Notes: generated by a model from the letters alone, not told the origin. A stretch of DNA of 64,000 nt from Monodelphis domestica (GCF_027887165.1 NC_077229.1:111241994-111305993); one strand, 5' to 3'. Counted from the stretch's first letter, positions 1-10,845 are shown. A program made the numbers and translations.

Positions 1-85
1 CAAGCAAACCAAATTCCCACATTATTCATGTCCAAAAAATATTTATCTAAATAAACATTTTACATCCATCAGGATCCTTTTTCCT
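1..85 (-). mobile_element. L1-type LINE 3' fragment, window edge
   Basis: The words 'CACATTATTCATGTCCAAAA' resemble the minus-strand LINE 3' ends seen again near 480, 57080 and 59410. Only a short piece lies inside the window. Confidence 0.4.
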
Positions 86-365
86 CCAGGAGCTGAGCCC
101 TTTGATCAGTCCTAATTTTTCATCTTTTTATCCACTGGTTCCTTCCTAGTTGTCTACAAACATTCTCATATGTCCCTTATTCTTAAAAAAAATACAGAAA
201 GCAATCTTCTCTTGCCTTCATTATTCTCTCAAGCTATTGTCAGATATCATATCTTTTTTCTATTCAAACTTTTAGAAGGGTTATCTGCCCTTATTGCCCT
301 TATTCTCTCACATTCCACTCACTAACAATCCTTTGCTATCTGACTTCTGATATCATCACTCTCTT
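86..365 (+). mobile_element. L2 LINE fragment
   Basis: The stretch from about 230 to 350 (a caa/aactattgtc-like start, then a 'ctttgctatctgacttctg' ending) follows the L2 reverse-transcriptase C-terminal region in diverged form. This is a family call by eye. It seems to sit between two pieces of a minus-strand L1-type LINE. Confidence 0.4.
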
Positions 366-910
366 TTAAGAATATGCATTTCATTTTTTCCAATTAATAA
401 ACATTTATTATATTTCCCTCTAACCCACAAATTTAAAAGGGAAAAAAAAACCTCCATAACAAAAATGCAGTCAAGCAAAATAAATTCACACATTGATTAT
501 GTTCAAAAATTTATTGCCTAATTCTGCATCTTGAATCCATCCTTCTCTGACAAGAGGTGGGGGGCATAGAACTTTATTATTCCTCTGGAATCATGGTCAG
601 TCATTGCATTGGGCAAAGATCTTAAGTTTATCACAGTTATTTGTATTTATAACAATGTTCACTTCATTCTGCATCAGTTCATATAAATCTTCCAAAGTTT
701 CTCTGAAACAATTTTCTCATTTCTTATGGCACATATTTCATTTCTTTCAAATGCCATGATTTGTCTAGCCAGTCCTCAATTGATGGGTATTTCCTTAATT
801 TTCAGTCCTTTGACACCACAAGAGCTACTACAGGTATTTTGTATAGATGAGTCCTTTGCCCCTCCCCCCTTTCTTGGATCTCTTTGGGATATAAGCCTAG
901 TAAGAATATG
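366..910 (-). mobile_element. L1-type LINE, old 3' region
   Basis: Read on the minus strand this ends in the L1 ORF2 C-terminal region. The phrase 'CCTCAATTGATGGGTAT' at about 776-792 is the complement of the 'CCATCAATTGGGGAATGG' motif in the cleaner L1 copy near 5222. Related minus-strand copies lie at 42635, 56955 and 59390. It is diverged, with no coding capacity. Confidence 0.65.
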
Positions 911-2518
911 AACCTAGTTTTAAATTGTGTGGGACAGTTGAAAAGTGAGGAATTATTATAGGGGTTGGAGTGGTCATGCTAGAGTTCCTGAAGAGGTAGG
1001 ATGGGGCTCAATTTATTTATTTGTTTGTTTTTGCCAAAGGAGGGACAAGATTTGGAAAGGATGTGGAGAAGGGGAAGAGAACATTGTAAAATGAGTCAGG
1101 CTGCTATTGTTCTTAGAATTCAAATGTGTGCAACAGAGAGGAGAAGGGGAAAGAGAAGAGGGGAGAGAAAGGGAGTTTTTACAGAAATGGATCTCCAGAG
1201 ATAAGGAAACTGAGACTCAAAATTGTGCAAAGATTATTATCCTCATTTTAAAGATGAGGAAACTAAAGCTCAGAAATGGGAAACAATTTCCTCAGAGTCT
1301 CAGAGTTGAGTAGCAAACCGGAAAGAGCTATAAAGATCACCTGGTCCAATCTTTTCATTTTCCAGATGAGGATCATGAGAAGGGAAATCACTTGTCTAAG
1401 ATCATATAGCTAGATCCTGTATTTAGGACCAGGTCCCCTGAATTGAGGTCTCATGCTCTTTTCAGTGTTCTACATTTTCTCTCTAGGGTTGTCTAGAAGG
1501 GTGAGAAGGAGGGGTGAATACAGGGAAAGGTAAAGGAGAAAAGGGCCCCAAAGACTAAAATCCCTCAATCCTGCTTGGGGTTTCACCCCCTCCTCCTCTG
1601 CTGGGGTCTTGCCAAAGAACTCGGGTTTCATAGGCGAAGAAAATCCAAACACTGATTAGAATCCTCTAAACAGTTCCCTGGAAGTGAGAAACAATGGACT
1701 GAGAGAATAAACTGACCCCTGCCCTAAAATAGGGTGTGGAAGAGGACAGGGGGAGGTTTTGGAGGGGGAGCTGGATGATTACTCTGGGCTCATCTGAACC
1801 CTTCTAGCTAAGCCATAGGGAATAAAGGGCCATCTGATAGAATGTTAGGAAAAAAAGGAAATTCACTCTTTCATTTTTGCTGGTGCCAAGAAGAGAAGCA
1901 ATTTGCCAGTGACAGAGAAGGGTCTGGAACTCCCCACCCAAGGGTTTTTCCTTTGCACCAAGACCCAAGGGCAAGTCAAAGGAGAGACCAATAAAATCTG
2001 GGCAATGCCTTTCCAAGGAAGCCTAGAGCCTCAGTTGTGTCTATACAAGTCAATCAAAGCATATACTGGGAAGTCAACCCCAACATGTAGCTAGGCAGTC
2101 CCCCACAGGGAGCATGGGAATGTCCTTGTGTGGCTCAAAGGGAGCCAGAATACAGATATGGAGCCTCTTCTTCCCCAACCCTTCTCCAAGGAAGATTTTC
2201 ATTCCTTCCAGGAGGGAGAAGCAAGAAGTTGTGGAGGGCAGAGGCCACTCTGCTCTCCTTAGAGAGAGATGAATGCGGAGCTAGAATTATATCTGTTTGC
2301 TCCTTTAAGGATTGTTATACTACATGCTGTAGTTTTCAGGTTCCCTCTAACTTCAGATCACTGCCCATTAATAAAGAAAGGAGGATGCCAGGCTCTAAAG
2401 CCAAGGCTTAATTCCCTGCCCACAAAATACCATTTCTACCATGACCACATAGAACAACACTCAAATGGGGACCATTGAGGAGGTAGCCTCACACCTACGA
2501 GCTCTGGGACTTAGATTA
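911..2518. other. Spacer, mostly unrecognised
   Basis: No gene is recognised. Weak MIR/L3-like phrases occur at 1195-1310 ('AAAGATGAGGAAACTAAAG') and 1320-1470 ('GATCACCTGGTCCAATC', then 'TCACTTGTCTAAGATCA'). The rest looks single-copy. Open frames here are short and lack splice or domain support. Confidence 0.5.
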
Positions 2519-3055
2519 CATATATATACAAATATATATAATAAAAAAAATTTATTTGAAAGAACAAAATGCTGATTGCTGACTGACAAAGAAGGTAGAG
2601 TTTTCTTTTAGTGTAAATGGTCATGCGAAAGGACCCATTCTTTTCTTTGTAACAGTGTAAGAGAGATCAGAGTCCAACAAATTAGAGCGACTCAGAAAAG
2701 TGCTGTCACTGGAAGTATAAGGTTGGGTCCAGAAAGGAAGAAGGGCTTTTGTTGGCCTTGGAACCACTATTTGAGGAGGTGGCTGGGTAAGTGCAATCCT
2801 GGGCAAGCACTGGTTAAGGAAGGAGGTTTGTGAAGCAAACAGTCAGGCATATGTGGCTGGTGCCTTTTCTTTCTCTGATATACTCTTTCAATTTAGTTAA
2901 TAAATAATTAGAAATTAAGATTCAACCTTCAGAGAATTTTAATCTTAGCAATGTCTACTTATTGCTGAATATCCGTCTTTTTCAAATTTGCAAGATTCCT
3001 AACCTGTATTCTGAGTTCCATTGCTTTTCAGAACACATCCCATTCCATCTTACAT
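2519..3055. other. Spacer with short AT-rich run
   Basis: It begins with a TATATA/A-rich run at 2519-2557. The remainder has no recognised gene, RNA or clear repeat. Confidence 0.4.
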
Positions 3056-3670
3056 TTTCTAGTGGTTGCTGAATAGTCTCAAATTATTTTAATTTCCTTT
3101 CCATGGTATTTGAAAGTCTTTCTCCTGATTGTTGCAGAACTTCTTGTTTCTGAAATAAATTTTTTAATTTCACCACTGTATTGTCTTGGAATTTGTAGCC
3201 TTGGGGTTTTTTCAGGAAGGCAATCTGGATTCTTTCAAGTGGTATTTCATTTCCTATTTAGCAGTTCTGAACATTTCTCTTCTATTATTTCCTTCATTAG
3301 AACATTAAGGTTTTGTGTCCTTGTGTTCTATGATCTTTAGTTGTCTCGACACATTTTATATTCAAGGCTAATATGTTTTGTTTTCATAGTAAGAATATTT
3401 TCTTTTAAAGGTGGTTTTTGCTTCTCTTCTAGATTATTCTTCACTTCTGCATATTTGCATTCCCAATCTATTGTTCTCTCTTTTGTTTCTTTAAGGAAGC
3501 TTGCTATTACAGGTTCCAGTTTTTCAATTCTGCCCATTATTTTTGCTGCACTGGCTAAAATTCAGCTCTCACAGGTGTCATTTCTCTTTTGGACCACTAA
3601 GGAATATTGTGTTTCACTGTTCTCTTCACATTCCACAGAGTACTCTGTTTCTTAAAGAGTTGTATCATTT
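3056..3670 (-). mobile_element. L1 ORF1-like fragment
   Basis: The minus strand at about 3337-3537 encodes a lysine/glutamate-rich, coiled-coil-like segment (starting MGRIEKLEPVIASFLKETKE). It is followed by sequence resembling the L1 ORF1 RNA-binding part ('..EIIEEKCSELLNRK', then 'PEKTPR'). ORF1p is the L1 nucleic-acid chaperone. The frame is interrupted, so this is a dead copy. A HAL1-type element is an alternative. Confidence 0.5.
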
Positions 3671-4430
3671 TCCGTTGTTTTGCAATATTTTTTTAATAGA
3701 TATTTCAAATTATTCATTAGGTCCGGGGGCCTTATTATGTTCTGTTGCTTTCCCTGTTGATTCATCTACTTATGTTCAAGGTCTTTGAGTTTTCTTCTTC
3801 CTGAAATCTTTGGAAATTTCAGCCCCTCCCCCCTTATTTTCCCTATTGCTTACTTTCTGACTCTCTTCCCTTTAATTGTGGTTTCCTAGGAAGCTGAATC
3901 TAAAGTGTCTCAGCCTCATTTTATGTTGAGCAAATCACTATTTACTAGCTTTGATCTCTGCCCCAATTGACTTTTGAGTGCTAAGCTCTTTCTCTCTAGT
4001 TTATTAAAATGTAACAGTCCCCCATCCACAAAGTATCCTGTTTTACTTCCTCTATTCCTTAGTTCTTTGGCTAGATAATAACAGTTTGGAGCTTTGCAGT
4101 TCTGGTATAGGGTTGACTGCCCCAGGATTGACTGCTGGAATGAATGTCCACACTGATACTAGCCATTCAGAGCTTTGCAGTATTGATACTATGAAGTTGT
4201 GATCCCTGGAAAGCTTTTGCTCCTGAAAGGCTACAACTGAGCTGGCTGGTTGTCATAGCCAGGGCAAATTTCCATAGCCTAGAGACATGGATTCCATGAC
4301 ACTGGAAAAAGAGAGTGGGGCTGGACTGTGGGGATAGATTTCATGTCATGTTGTATCTGCTAGTGTATCCTTGATGCTAACCTAGTGGGAAGTGAGAAAG
4401 GGTGGCAGAGTATGATGAGGGTTATCAATC
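3671..4430 (-). mobile_element. Possible 5' region of the same L1
   Basis: This adjoins the ORF1-like segment on its upstream side (minus orientation), where an L1 5' UTR would lie. No diagnostic motif was found, so assignment rests on position only. Confidence 0.25.
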
Positions 4431-4509
4431 ATCAGTACATAGGTTTGGGTTTGGATATTTTTGGTATGTTTTTAAACTTTCTTTGGGATTTTGAACCTAT
4501 ATCCTAGAC

Positions 4510-4825
4510 TTGTGATGGCAAACCTATGGCACATGTGCCAAAGATGGTCCACAGAGACCTCTCTGTGATCATACATGACATCACCTACCAGAGTTAGTTA
4601 CTAGAAAAGCAGAAGGACACGGGCAGAGTTGCTCCCTTCCCCCTTCTCTACTCTATCTCCCCAGCCCTCTTGCCTAGCAGCCCAATGAAAGCACTCCCTC
4701 CCTACCCTGAGTAGAGTGAGAGGGTGGAGGCCAGAGCACTTGGTCTGGGGGGAGGGGCTATGGCACACAGTCTGGGGGTAGGGGTGGGGCACAGCACATG
4801 GACTCTAAAAGGTTCACCATAACCT
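4510..4825. mobile_element. Non-autonomous hAT-type DNA transposon
   Basis: A 316-bp element is flanked by perfect 8-bp direct repeats TCCTAGAC at 4502-4509 and 4826-4833, the duplication length typical of hAT transposons. Its ends are imperfect inverted repeats: TTGTGATGGCAAACCT at the left against AGGTTATGGTGAACCT read from the right, 11 of 16 matching. The interior is G/C-rich and has no transposase. It was mobilised in trans and is now inert. Confidence 0.8.
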
Positions 4826-4899
4826 TCCTAGACCATGGAAATACGTGAAGCTGCTCTATCTTTAGTGCATAATTCTTTTTCGGAGAGGTTTGAGAGGTT

Positions 4900-5104
4900 G
4901 GTTTTTACAAGTATTATATTATTTGATCCTTGCCACAATCCTAGGAAGTAGATATTATTATTTTTCCATTCTACAATTGAGGAATCTAAGACAGAGATTA
5001 AGTGTATTACCCAGGGTTATACAACTAGTCTCTGAGGCTGAATTTGAGCTCAGGGCTTTGTGAGTCCAGGTTCAATGCTCCTTCCACTGTACCACCTAAT
5101 TGCC
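4900..5104 (-). mobile_element. MIR SINE
   Basis: Complement of a MIR core and tail: 'ACAAGTATTATATTATTTGATCC', 'CATTCTACAATTGAGGAA' and 'CAGGGTTATACAACTAGT' occur in the expected order. It is the landing site of the L1 that follows. Confidence 0.7.
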
Positions 5105-5120
5105 AAAACACTGCAGTGGG

Positions 5121-5811
5121 TGGGTCTGTACCCCAAAGAGACAATGGACAAAAAGACTTGTACAAAAATATTCATAGCTGCGCTCTTTGTGGTGGCCAAA
5201 AACTGGAAAGCGAGGGGATGCCCATCAATTGGGGAATGGCTGAGCAAATTGTGGTATATGTTGGTGATGGAATACTATTGTGCTAAAAGGAATAATAAAG
5301 TGGAGGAATTCCATGGAGACTGGAACAACCTCCAGGAAGTGATGCAGAGCGAGAGGAGCAGAACCAGGAGAACATTGTACACAGAGACTAATACACTGTG
5401 GTACAATCGAATGTAATGGACTTCTCCATTGGTGGTGGTGTAATGGCCCAGAACAATCTGCAGGGTTCTAGGAGAAAAAACACTATGCATAAGCAAAGGA
5501 TAAACTATGGGAGTGGAAACACCGAGGAAAAGCAACTGCCTGACTACAGCAGTTGAGGGGACATGACAGAGGAGAGACTCTAAACGAAACTCTAATGCAA
5601 ATATTGACAACTTAGAAATGGATTCAAATCAAGAACACATGTGACACCCAGTGGAATCACACGTCGGCTCTGGGGGTGGGGGGGAGGAAAAGAAAATGAT
5701 CTTTGTCTTTAATGAATAATGCTTGGAAATGATCAAATAAAATATTATTTTAAAAAATAAAAAATAAATTAATTAAATTAAATATATAAAATACATATAA
5801 AAATGAAAAAA
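5121..5811 (+). mobile_element. 5'-truncated L1 with 16-bp target duplication
   Basis: Perfect 16-bp direct repeats AAAACACTGCAGTGGG flank it at 5105-5120 and 5812-5827. It carries the last ~97 codons of L1 ORF2 (to the stop at 5414-5416) with the motif CTKIFIAALFVVAKNWK, comparable to the C-terminus of human L1 ORF2p. A 3' UTR and an A/T-rich tail follow. The 3' UTR ('AATGCTTGGAAATGATCAAA') matches the copy at 63690-64000 but not that at 43392. The clean duplication suggests a relatively recent insertion. Confidence 0.92.
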
Positions 5812-5827
5812 AAAACACTGCAGTGGG

Positions 5828-6000
5828 AAAAGAATCAGAAGAATTTAGAGCTAGAAAGAATCTTAGACTGTGAAAGACTTGCCCTCATTTTACAAATCAG
5901 GAAACTCTCGGGCTTGGGATAACATGACTTACATAAGGTCCTGCTTATAAACCAAAGCCTGGTTTTGAACTAACATCTAATTTGTTATTCATAACTCTCT
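5828..6000. mobile_element. Old MIR/L3-type repeat
   Basis: 'TTTAGAGCTAGAAAGAATCTTAGA', then 'CTCATTTTACAAATCAGGAAACT' and 'ACATAAGGTC', follows the order of a common mammalian repeat also seen at 27355 and 33730. It is diverged. Confidence 0.5.
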
Positions 6001-6279
6001 CCTCTATGTAGTTGGATACTGATAATAATTTGAACAATAGCAACCATCTCTAAAGAGACTTTAAAATTTACAAATAATAGAACTACATTCCTGGAGATAA
6101 GTGGATAGTTCTGCTATTTACTCCCAATGGGACTCTGGATAAGTCATTTAACTTTTAGGGCTTCAGTATCCTCATCCTTAGAATGAAGAGGGAAGACATC
6201 ATTATGAACTTGACAAAAATCAAGAAACGTGAACAAATCCATATACAAAGAAGAAAAGTGGCGGGGGGGAGACAATTAT

Positions 6280-6385
6280 ATTAATGTAAGCTCCTTGAAG
6301 ATGGACAATTTTTTTATTCTTTTTGTATCCCTCCTGCTTAGCAAGTGCCTGGCACAAAGTAATATCCTGATAAATACTTGTTGAC
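6280..6385 (+). mobile_element. L2 3' end
   Basis: 'AAGCTCCTTGAAGATGGACA', 'TTTGTATCCCTCCTGCTTAG' and 'GTGCCTGGCACAAAGTA', followed by AATACTTGTTGACTGA, is the standard order of an L2 tail. A MIR-like piece precedes it at 6085-6195. Confidence 0.75.
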
Positions 6386-6394
6386 TGACTAACC

Positions 6395-6665
6395 ATAAGA
6401 ATAATAACATGTATATACTGCTTACTATGTGTCAGGCACTATGCTAAGCACTTTACAAATATTATCTCATTTGATCTACACAACAATTCTGAGAGCAAGG
6501 TGCTAATATCATTCCCATTTCGTAGAGGAGGAAACAAGGAAACAGAGGTTACATGACTTGGTCAAGGTCACGCAGTTAGAAATTTTCTTAGGTGAGATTT
6601 GAACTCATATCTTCTGACTCCAAGACCAGTTCTCTATTCACTTCAATATCTAGTTGCCTCTAGCC
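6395..6665 (-). mobile_element. MIR SINE, nearly full length
   Basis: Complement of MIR: 'TACTATGTGTCAGGCACTA', 'ATTATCTCATTTGATCTAC', 'GAGGAAACAAGGAAACAGAG' and 'CAAGGTCACGCAGTTAG' occur in order, ending 'TCTAGTTGCC'. Confidence 0.8.
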
Positions 6666-7021
6666 AGTTTTGGCCTAGATCAGTCCCTGCTTTCAAGAAT
6701 GATGGTGCCAATTCACAGCTCAACCATTTTCCCTTTTTACCATCTTTGTCAATCTGATGGGTATCTGGTGGATTCTGAAGGTTGCCTAATTTGATCTCTC
6801 TTATCATTAAAATTTGGATCATCTGTGTCTGTGCTAGGAATGCCAGAAGCTTTTATTTCTCCAGGTAGTGCCCTGTGATCAACTCTACTAGTCAGGATGT
6901 TTTATACCTATCTCCAAGTCTGAGTATTACTCTGGAATTCTGTAGGTCTCCTCCTGGCATCCTACCTTCCCTGGCACTATCATGGCCTGCTAACCTTTTC
7001 TGTTCTCTCTTGTTTAGATGC
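6666..7021. other. Spacer
   Basis: No gene or clear repeat is recognised. It forms the left flank of the LTR that follows. Confidence 0.4.
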
Positions 7022-7362
7022 TGTAAAAAATAGACTTGAATCCAGGACTTCAATCCCCAGAAGCCCTTGCTCTACTTCCCCAGAATGCTTTGTAATCTCA
7101 CCTAGGCTGAGAGCGAGATGGGGTATTTAAACCTGGTTGTGAATAGGCTTGAACTCTTTTGGACTTCCGTTTTGGAGCAGACACGTCTCTTTCATGATGT
7201 GAGATTATCTTGTCTGGGCCTCTCTGGCCTAGGCATGTGCTTTCTTATTCTGTATTTTCTTTAATCCTTAACTTTTAATAAACCTCATAAAAATATAATA
7301 CTCCTTGCAGAGAGAAACTAATTTCTACCTGCTTCAGTCTCCCCTAAATTTTAATCTTTACA
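7022..7362 (+). mobile_element. Solo LTR of an endogenous retrovirus
   Basis: A 341-bp block begins TGTAAAAAATAG and ends AATCTTTACA. It has a TATA-like TATTTAAAC at about 7123 and a poly(A) signal AATAAA near 7277. The flanks ATGC/GTGC could be a 4-bp duplication with one mismatch. No internal viral sequence adjoins it. A shorter relative lies at 13974-14080. This is a fossil; divergence of the flanks suggests considerable age. Confidence 0.65.
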
Positions 7363-7741
7363 GTGCTACAGAAGGCTCCTGAGCTTGTACTGTTTTCACT
7401 AGAGGAATGCTGTTCCCAGCCCTTCTGGCTCTCCTTTTGAAGAATCTTAGATATGATAAAGGAGCTTACTAGGATTTCTCTTTGGCTTTCTTGGTCTTTA
7501 TTCAGTTGGATTGATCATTGGTGGAGTATGTCTGGGCAAGTTTCTCTATAAACTTTATGTTACCACCATAATAGTGATACTTCCACCTGGATAGATTCAC
7601 AGAACTAATGAATTCTTCTACTAACATGTGTTGAGTGTATTTTGAATGACAATCTCTTGAATGAAATATTAAAACTCAACAGTAAACATGTCTTTCTTAG
7701 TATAATCTGATCATTCAAATAAAAGTCATTAACTTGCTATA
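7363..7741. other. Spacer
   Basis: No gene or recognised repeat is seen. It ends in an A-rich stretch used as target by the next SINE. Confidence 0.4.
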
Positions 7742-7758
7742 AAAAAAAAAAAGATTTT

Positions 7759-7961
7759 GGGGGTAGCTGGGTAGCCCAGTAGATTGAGAGCAGACCCAGA
7801 GATGGGAGGTCCTGGGTTCAAATCTGGCCTCAGACACTTCTCAGCTGTGTGACCCTGGGCAAGTCACTTCACACCCATTGCCTAGCCCTTACCACCCTTC
7901 TGCCTTGGAACCAATACCTAGTATTGATTCTAAGACAGAAGGTAAGGGTTAAAAAAAAAAA
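7759..7961 (+). mobile_element. SINE-S, full length
   Basis: A tRNA-like head with a B box (GGTTCAAATCT), the CORE segment ('CTGTGTGACCCTGGGCAAGT') and the terminal 'AGACAGAAGGTAAGGGTT' are followed by an A tail. A-rich flanks of the form A(n)GATTT on both sides are likely the target duplication. Confidence 0.9.
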
Positions 7962-8051
7962 GATTTGCATCATATAATCCATGATTTCTATTGTCCCTCC
8001 TCCAGTTCATAATTTATGAACAGTTCCTTAAAAAATGGGCAGCTAATAAGA

Positions 8052-8160
8052 GGGGATGGAGGAGGAGATGGAAAGAGCATGAATCATGTAACCATGGAAA
8101 AATATTCTAAATTAATTAATTAAGTAAACAAAATTTAATAATAATACTAGTATTAATAAT
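8052..8160 (+). mobile_element. L1 3' terminus, very short copy
   Basis: 'GCATGAATCATGTAACCATGG' and 'AAATATTCTAAATTAATTAA' are the same 3' terminus as in the L1 at 43392. Only about 110 bp was inserted or survives. Confidence 0.75.
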
Positions 8161-8249
8161 TGTTTATTTTATAATTAATTATAATTTTATTTATAATAGT
8201 AAATAAATGAACAAAAAATAAATGAAGGAGTGAATAAATGAATGAATAG

Positions 8250-8250
<1 letters not shown>

Positions 8251-8297
<47 letters not shown>
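8251..8297 (+). repeat. (GATA)n microsatellite
   Basis: An almost uninterrupted tetranucleotide tract of about 11-12 GATA units, bordered by TGAATGAAT-type degenerate units. Confidence 0.95.
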
Positions 8298-8316
8298 GAA
8301 TGAGTTTTTTAAAATG

Positions 8317-8530
8317 GGCAGCTAGGTGACACAGTGAAAGGACCTGAAGTCAGGAGGACTGGATTAGAAATCCTGCCTCAAACACTTACTAGCTATGTAA
8401 CCCTATGCAAATCCTTTGACCTCTCTCAGGCTCAGTCCCCTCACCTGTAAATGGAGCTGATAACAATACCACATCAAAGATGTTGTGAGGGTCAAAGAGC
8501 TAATTAGGCAAAGCACTTTGCAAAGGAATG
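8317..8530 (+). mobile_element. SINE-L (MAR1-like CORE-SINE)
   Basis: It starts 'GGGCAGCTAGGTGACACAGTG' and runs through the CORE ('CCTCAGTCCCCTCACCTGT'). The 3' part departs from the usual SINE-L tail toward a MIR-like tail. It lies head-to-tail opposite the next copy. Confidence 0.75.
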
Positions 8531-8538
8531 CCCTATTT

Positions 8539-8766
8539 CAGTTATTCAGTCAGTTTTCAGTCATGTCCAACTCTTCATGACCCCATTTGGGGTTTTCTTG
8601 GCAAGGATATTGGAGTGGTTTGCCATTTCCTTCTCCAGCTCATTTTATAGAGAAGGAAACTGAGATTAGCTGGGTTAAATGACTTGCCCAGGGTCACACA
8701 TCTAATAAGAGCCAGAGACTAGGTTTGAATCCATGCCCAACACTCTACTCTGCCCCTTGGCTGCCC
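8539..8766 (-). mobile_element. SINE-L
   Basis: Complement of a full SINE-L: it starts 'TTCAGTCATGTCCAACTCTTC', passes 'TTTGGGGTTTTCTTGGCAAG' and 'CTTGCCCAGGGTCACAC', and ends 'CTTGGCTGCCCC'. With the previous plus-strand copy it makes an inverted SINE pair. Confidence 0.9.
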
Positions 8767-9207
8767 CTAATGCACTATAGAAATACTGCCATTACTGCTC
8801 CTTTGTGGTGGTTATTATTGTCACTATTATCGCCATCATCACATCATCCTCATTTTTCATTATTCACCAGTCAGGCTTCTTTCCACTTTGGCTCTGGTGC
8901 TGATCCTGACAGATGAGGAAGGTCCTTTGCAAATGTCTGCAGTTTGGAGTTATCTGCTCCACCAGAGGGCGCTCCTGACCAAGCAAAGTTCCCTGCCATC
9001 TTGGCCAGATGAGTTTGGCTCAGGTGGAAGGCTGCCTGGAAGTTCTCCTGGAGCCCTACTCGGCGCCGCCTTGGGAATTATCCAAGGCTCTTTATCCCTG
9101 GCCGTCATTCCGAATCTTTGAGATCAGCACAACACGAATCTCCTGAGCTGAGGTGATGAGAGGGAAAGAAGACTGGTCAGTGTGGGTTAGTAGAAATAAC
9201 GATGGGG
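8767..9207. other. Low-repeat spacer with CTCF-like site
   Basis: This is more GC-rich than its flanks and shows no recognised repeat. It holds the CTCF-type motif described separately and short open frames without domain support. Confidence 0.5.
8959..8973 (+). promoter_or_regulatory. CTCF-like binding motif
   Basis: CCACCAGAGGGCGCT matches the CTCF core (CCASYAGRKGGC plus the GC after it) at essentially every informative position. It lies in non-repetitive DNA. Binding is an inference from motif only. Confidence 0.55.
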
Positions 9208-9310
9208 TTAAAAGAGCTGGGTCATTCCTTGTCTGGACCTCAGTTTCCTTATCTGTAGAAGGAGGGGTTAGATTGGATAACCTCTGAGGTTCCTTCCAGC
9301 TCTGCAAAAT
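9208..9310 (+). mobile_element. MIR 3' half
   Basis: 'CTCAGTTTCCTTATCTGTAG' is followed by 'GATAACCTCTGAGGTTCCTT' and 'CCAGCTCTGCAAAATTCTG', a CORE plus L3-like tail arrangement repeated at 23340 and 31770. Confidence 0.7.
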
Positions 9311-10194
9311 TCTGTCTTCAGCCCATTTCTCTACTCGAGAATTCTCTGTTCATCAGTCCCCTGTAGCTCTGACATTTTCTGTGCCAAGGTCCTCTAATTT
9401 AAACTCCCTTTTAACAAAAATGTTCTACGTTCTAAAGACCTTCCCAAACTTGGCATTCTATGATTCTGATCAGGCCTGGATCACTTATTTCATGAGTAAG
9501 GAATTCAGATCTCAAGATGGGAAAGCAACTTGCCTGTGGTCACAAGAGTGGGTCAGAAGCAAGGCCACAACTGGAGGCCAGGCCTCTCTCTCTCTCTTGA
9601 CTTTCTCTCCTAATGGTCTCCAGACCAATGGTTATTTCTCTCCTTGGCCTCATTAACCCTGAATAACTATGAGGTATTGCCCTAGGTAAAGGTCTGGAGC
9701 CAGGGTTTAGGCTTGGCAGCTATGCCTGGGGTCACGGTGCTCAGGGGATCTTTTCCTCCATGAGGAAAGTATTTAGCAACCAACCACCATGTTTGTTGGT
9801 GCCTGAGCCTCGGGCAGGAATTTGGGTGTGGCTTAGGGTGAAATCAGGTGAGCCTGACTTGTCGGCCCAGATCTGCTCAGAGTTTGGTGGAACCTTCTCA
9901 AAGCACTAGCCAAAGGCCCTCGGGCCCAAAAGTTATCTCCTAGGTGGCTTTTGCACGAAAGGAAGAAAAGTGATTCAGTCCAACATTGGGCCAAGGGACC
10001 TAGGCTAGGAAGCAAGAGACCTATTTTTAATTCTTGACTCTAAAATTTCCTCTATCTTGATCTTGGTTTGCCTGTTGGTAAACATGGTGGAGTTAAACCA
10101 TGATGGAGTTAAGTTGTAGAACTGCAGGTACATAAATTCTCTTCTCCAGGATCCAGTAAAATGGGAACAATTCCTGCCTTGTGTCTCTCACAGA
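9311..10194. other. Spacer, mostly single-copy
   Basis: No gene is recognised. A weak MIR-like phrase occurs at about 9510-9560 ('AAAGCAACTTGCCTGTGGTC'). The rest has no visible repeat structure. Confidence 0.4.
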
Positions 10195-10364
10195 AGTATT
10201 TTACAGAATTTTAGAACTGGAAGGGATCTCAAAGGGCATTTAGTCCAACCAGTAGCTGAACAGAAATCTTTTTGACATCCTTGCCAAGTGTCTGTCTACT
10301 CAACACTTAAACCCTCCCAGAAATGGGGAGTTCACTGCCTCACAGTTCCTTCAACTCTAGTAGT
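10195..10364 (-). mobile_element. CR1/L3-type LINE 3' region
   Basis: 'TTTTAGAACTGGAAGGGATCT', 'TTTAGTCCAACC' and 'GGGGAGTTCACTGCCTCAC' are the complement of the 3' region of the vertebrate CR1/L3 family. Confidence 0.65.
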
Positions 10365-10845
10365 TCCCTGTCTTCTTCAGAATCAAATATAAAACCTCAG
10401 TTTAGTTTTTGAAACCCTTCAGAACTTGGTTTCTTCCTACCTTTCCAGTGGTAGTACTCCTTATACCCTTCTCAGGTACTCGGGGATCTAGTGACACTGA
10501 TCTCCTTGCTTTCTCAAACAAGAAGTGAATTTTCACTGATCTTCCTCCATGAAATATATTCTGAAATATTCTTCTTCCTCATCTCTACCCCCTGGCTTCC
10601 TTTTGGTTTCAGCTAAAATTCCACCTTCTATAGATAGTCTCCCTTTTCTCCTTAATACTAGTGACTTCCCCTGTTGATAATCTCCACCTTAATCCTGCAA
10701 ATATTTTATTTGTACCTAGTCATTTGCACATCATCTCCCCCATTTGTCTGTGAGCTCTTTGAGTTATCTTTTGTCTTACTTTGTATCTTCAGTGCCTAGC
10801 ACATAGTAGCCATTTAATAAATCCTTATTGACTTGCCTAACTCAT
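10365..10845 (+). mobile_element. L2 LINE 3' region
   Basis: It runs from the end of the L2 reverse-transcriptase frame ('CCCTTCAGAACTTGG', compare ALHNL..) through to the tail 'GTGCCTAGCACATAGTAG', then 'AATAAATCCTTATTGACTTG'. The frame is not intact. Confidence 0.8.

Noticed and set aside
5060-5416. 118-codon open frame with a protein-like C-terminus
   Set aside because: From 5121 on it is the end of L1 ORF2 (CTKIFIAALFVVAKNWK). The first codons are read from the MIR target, so it is not a gene.
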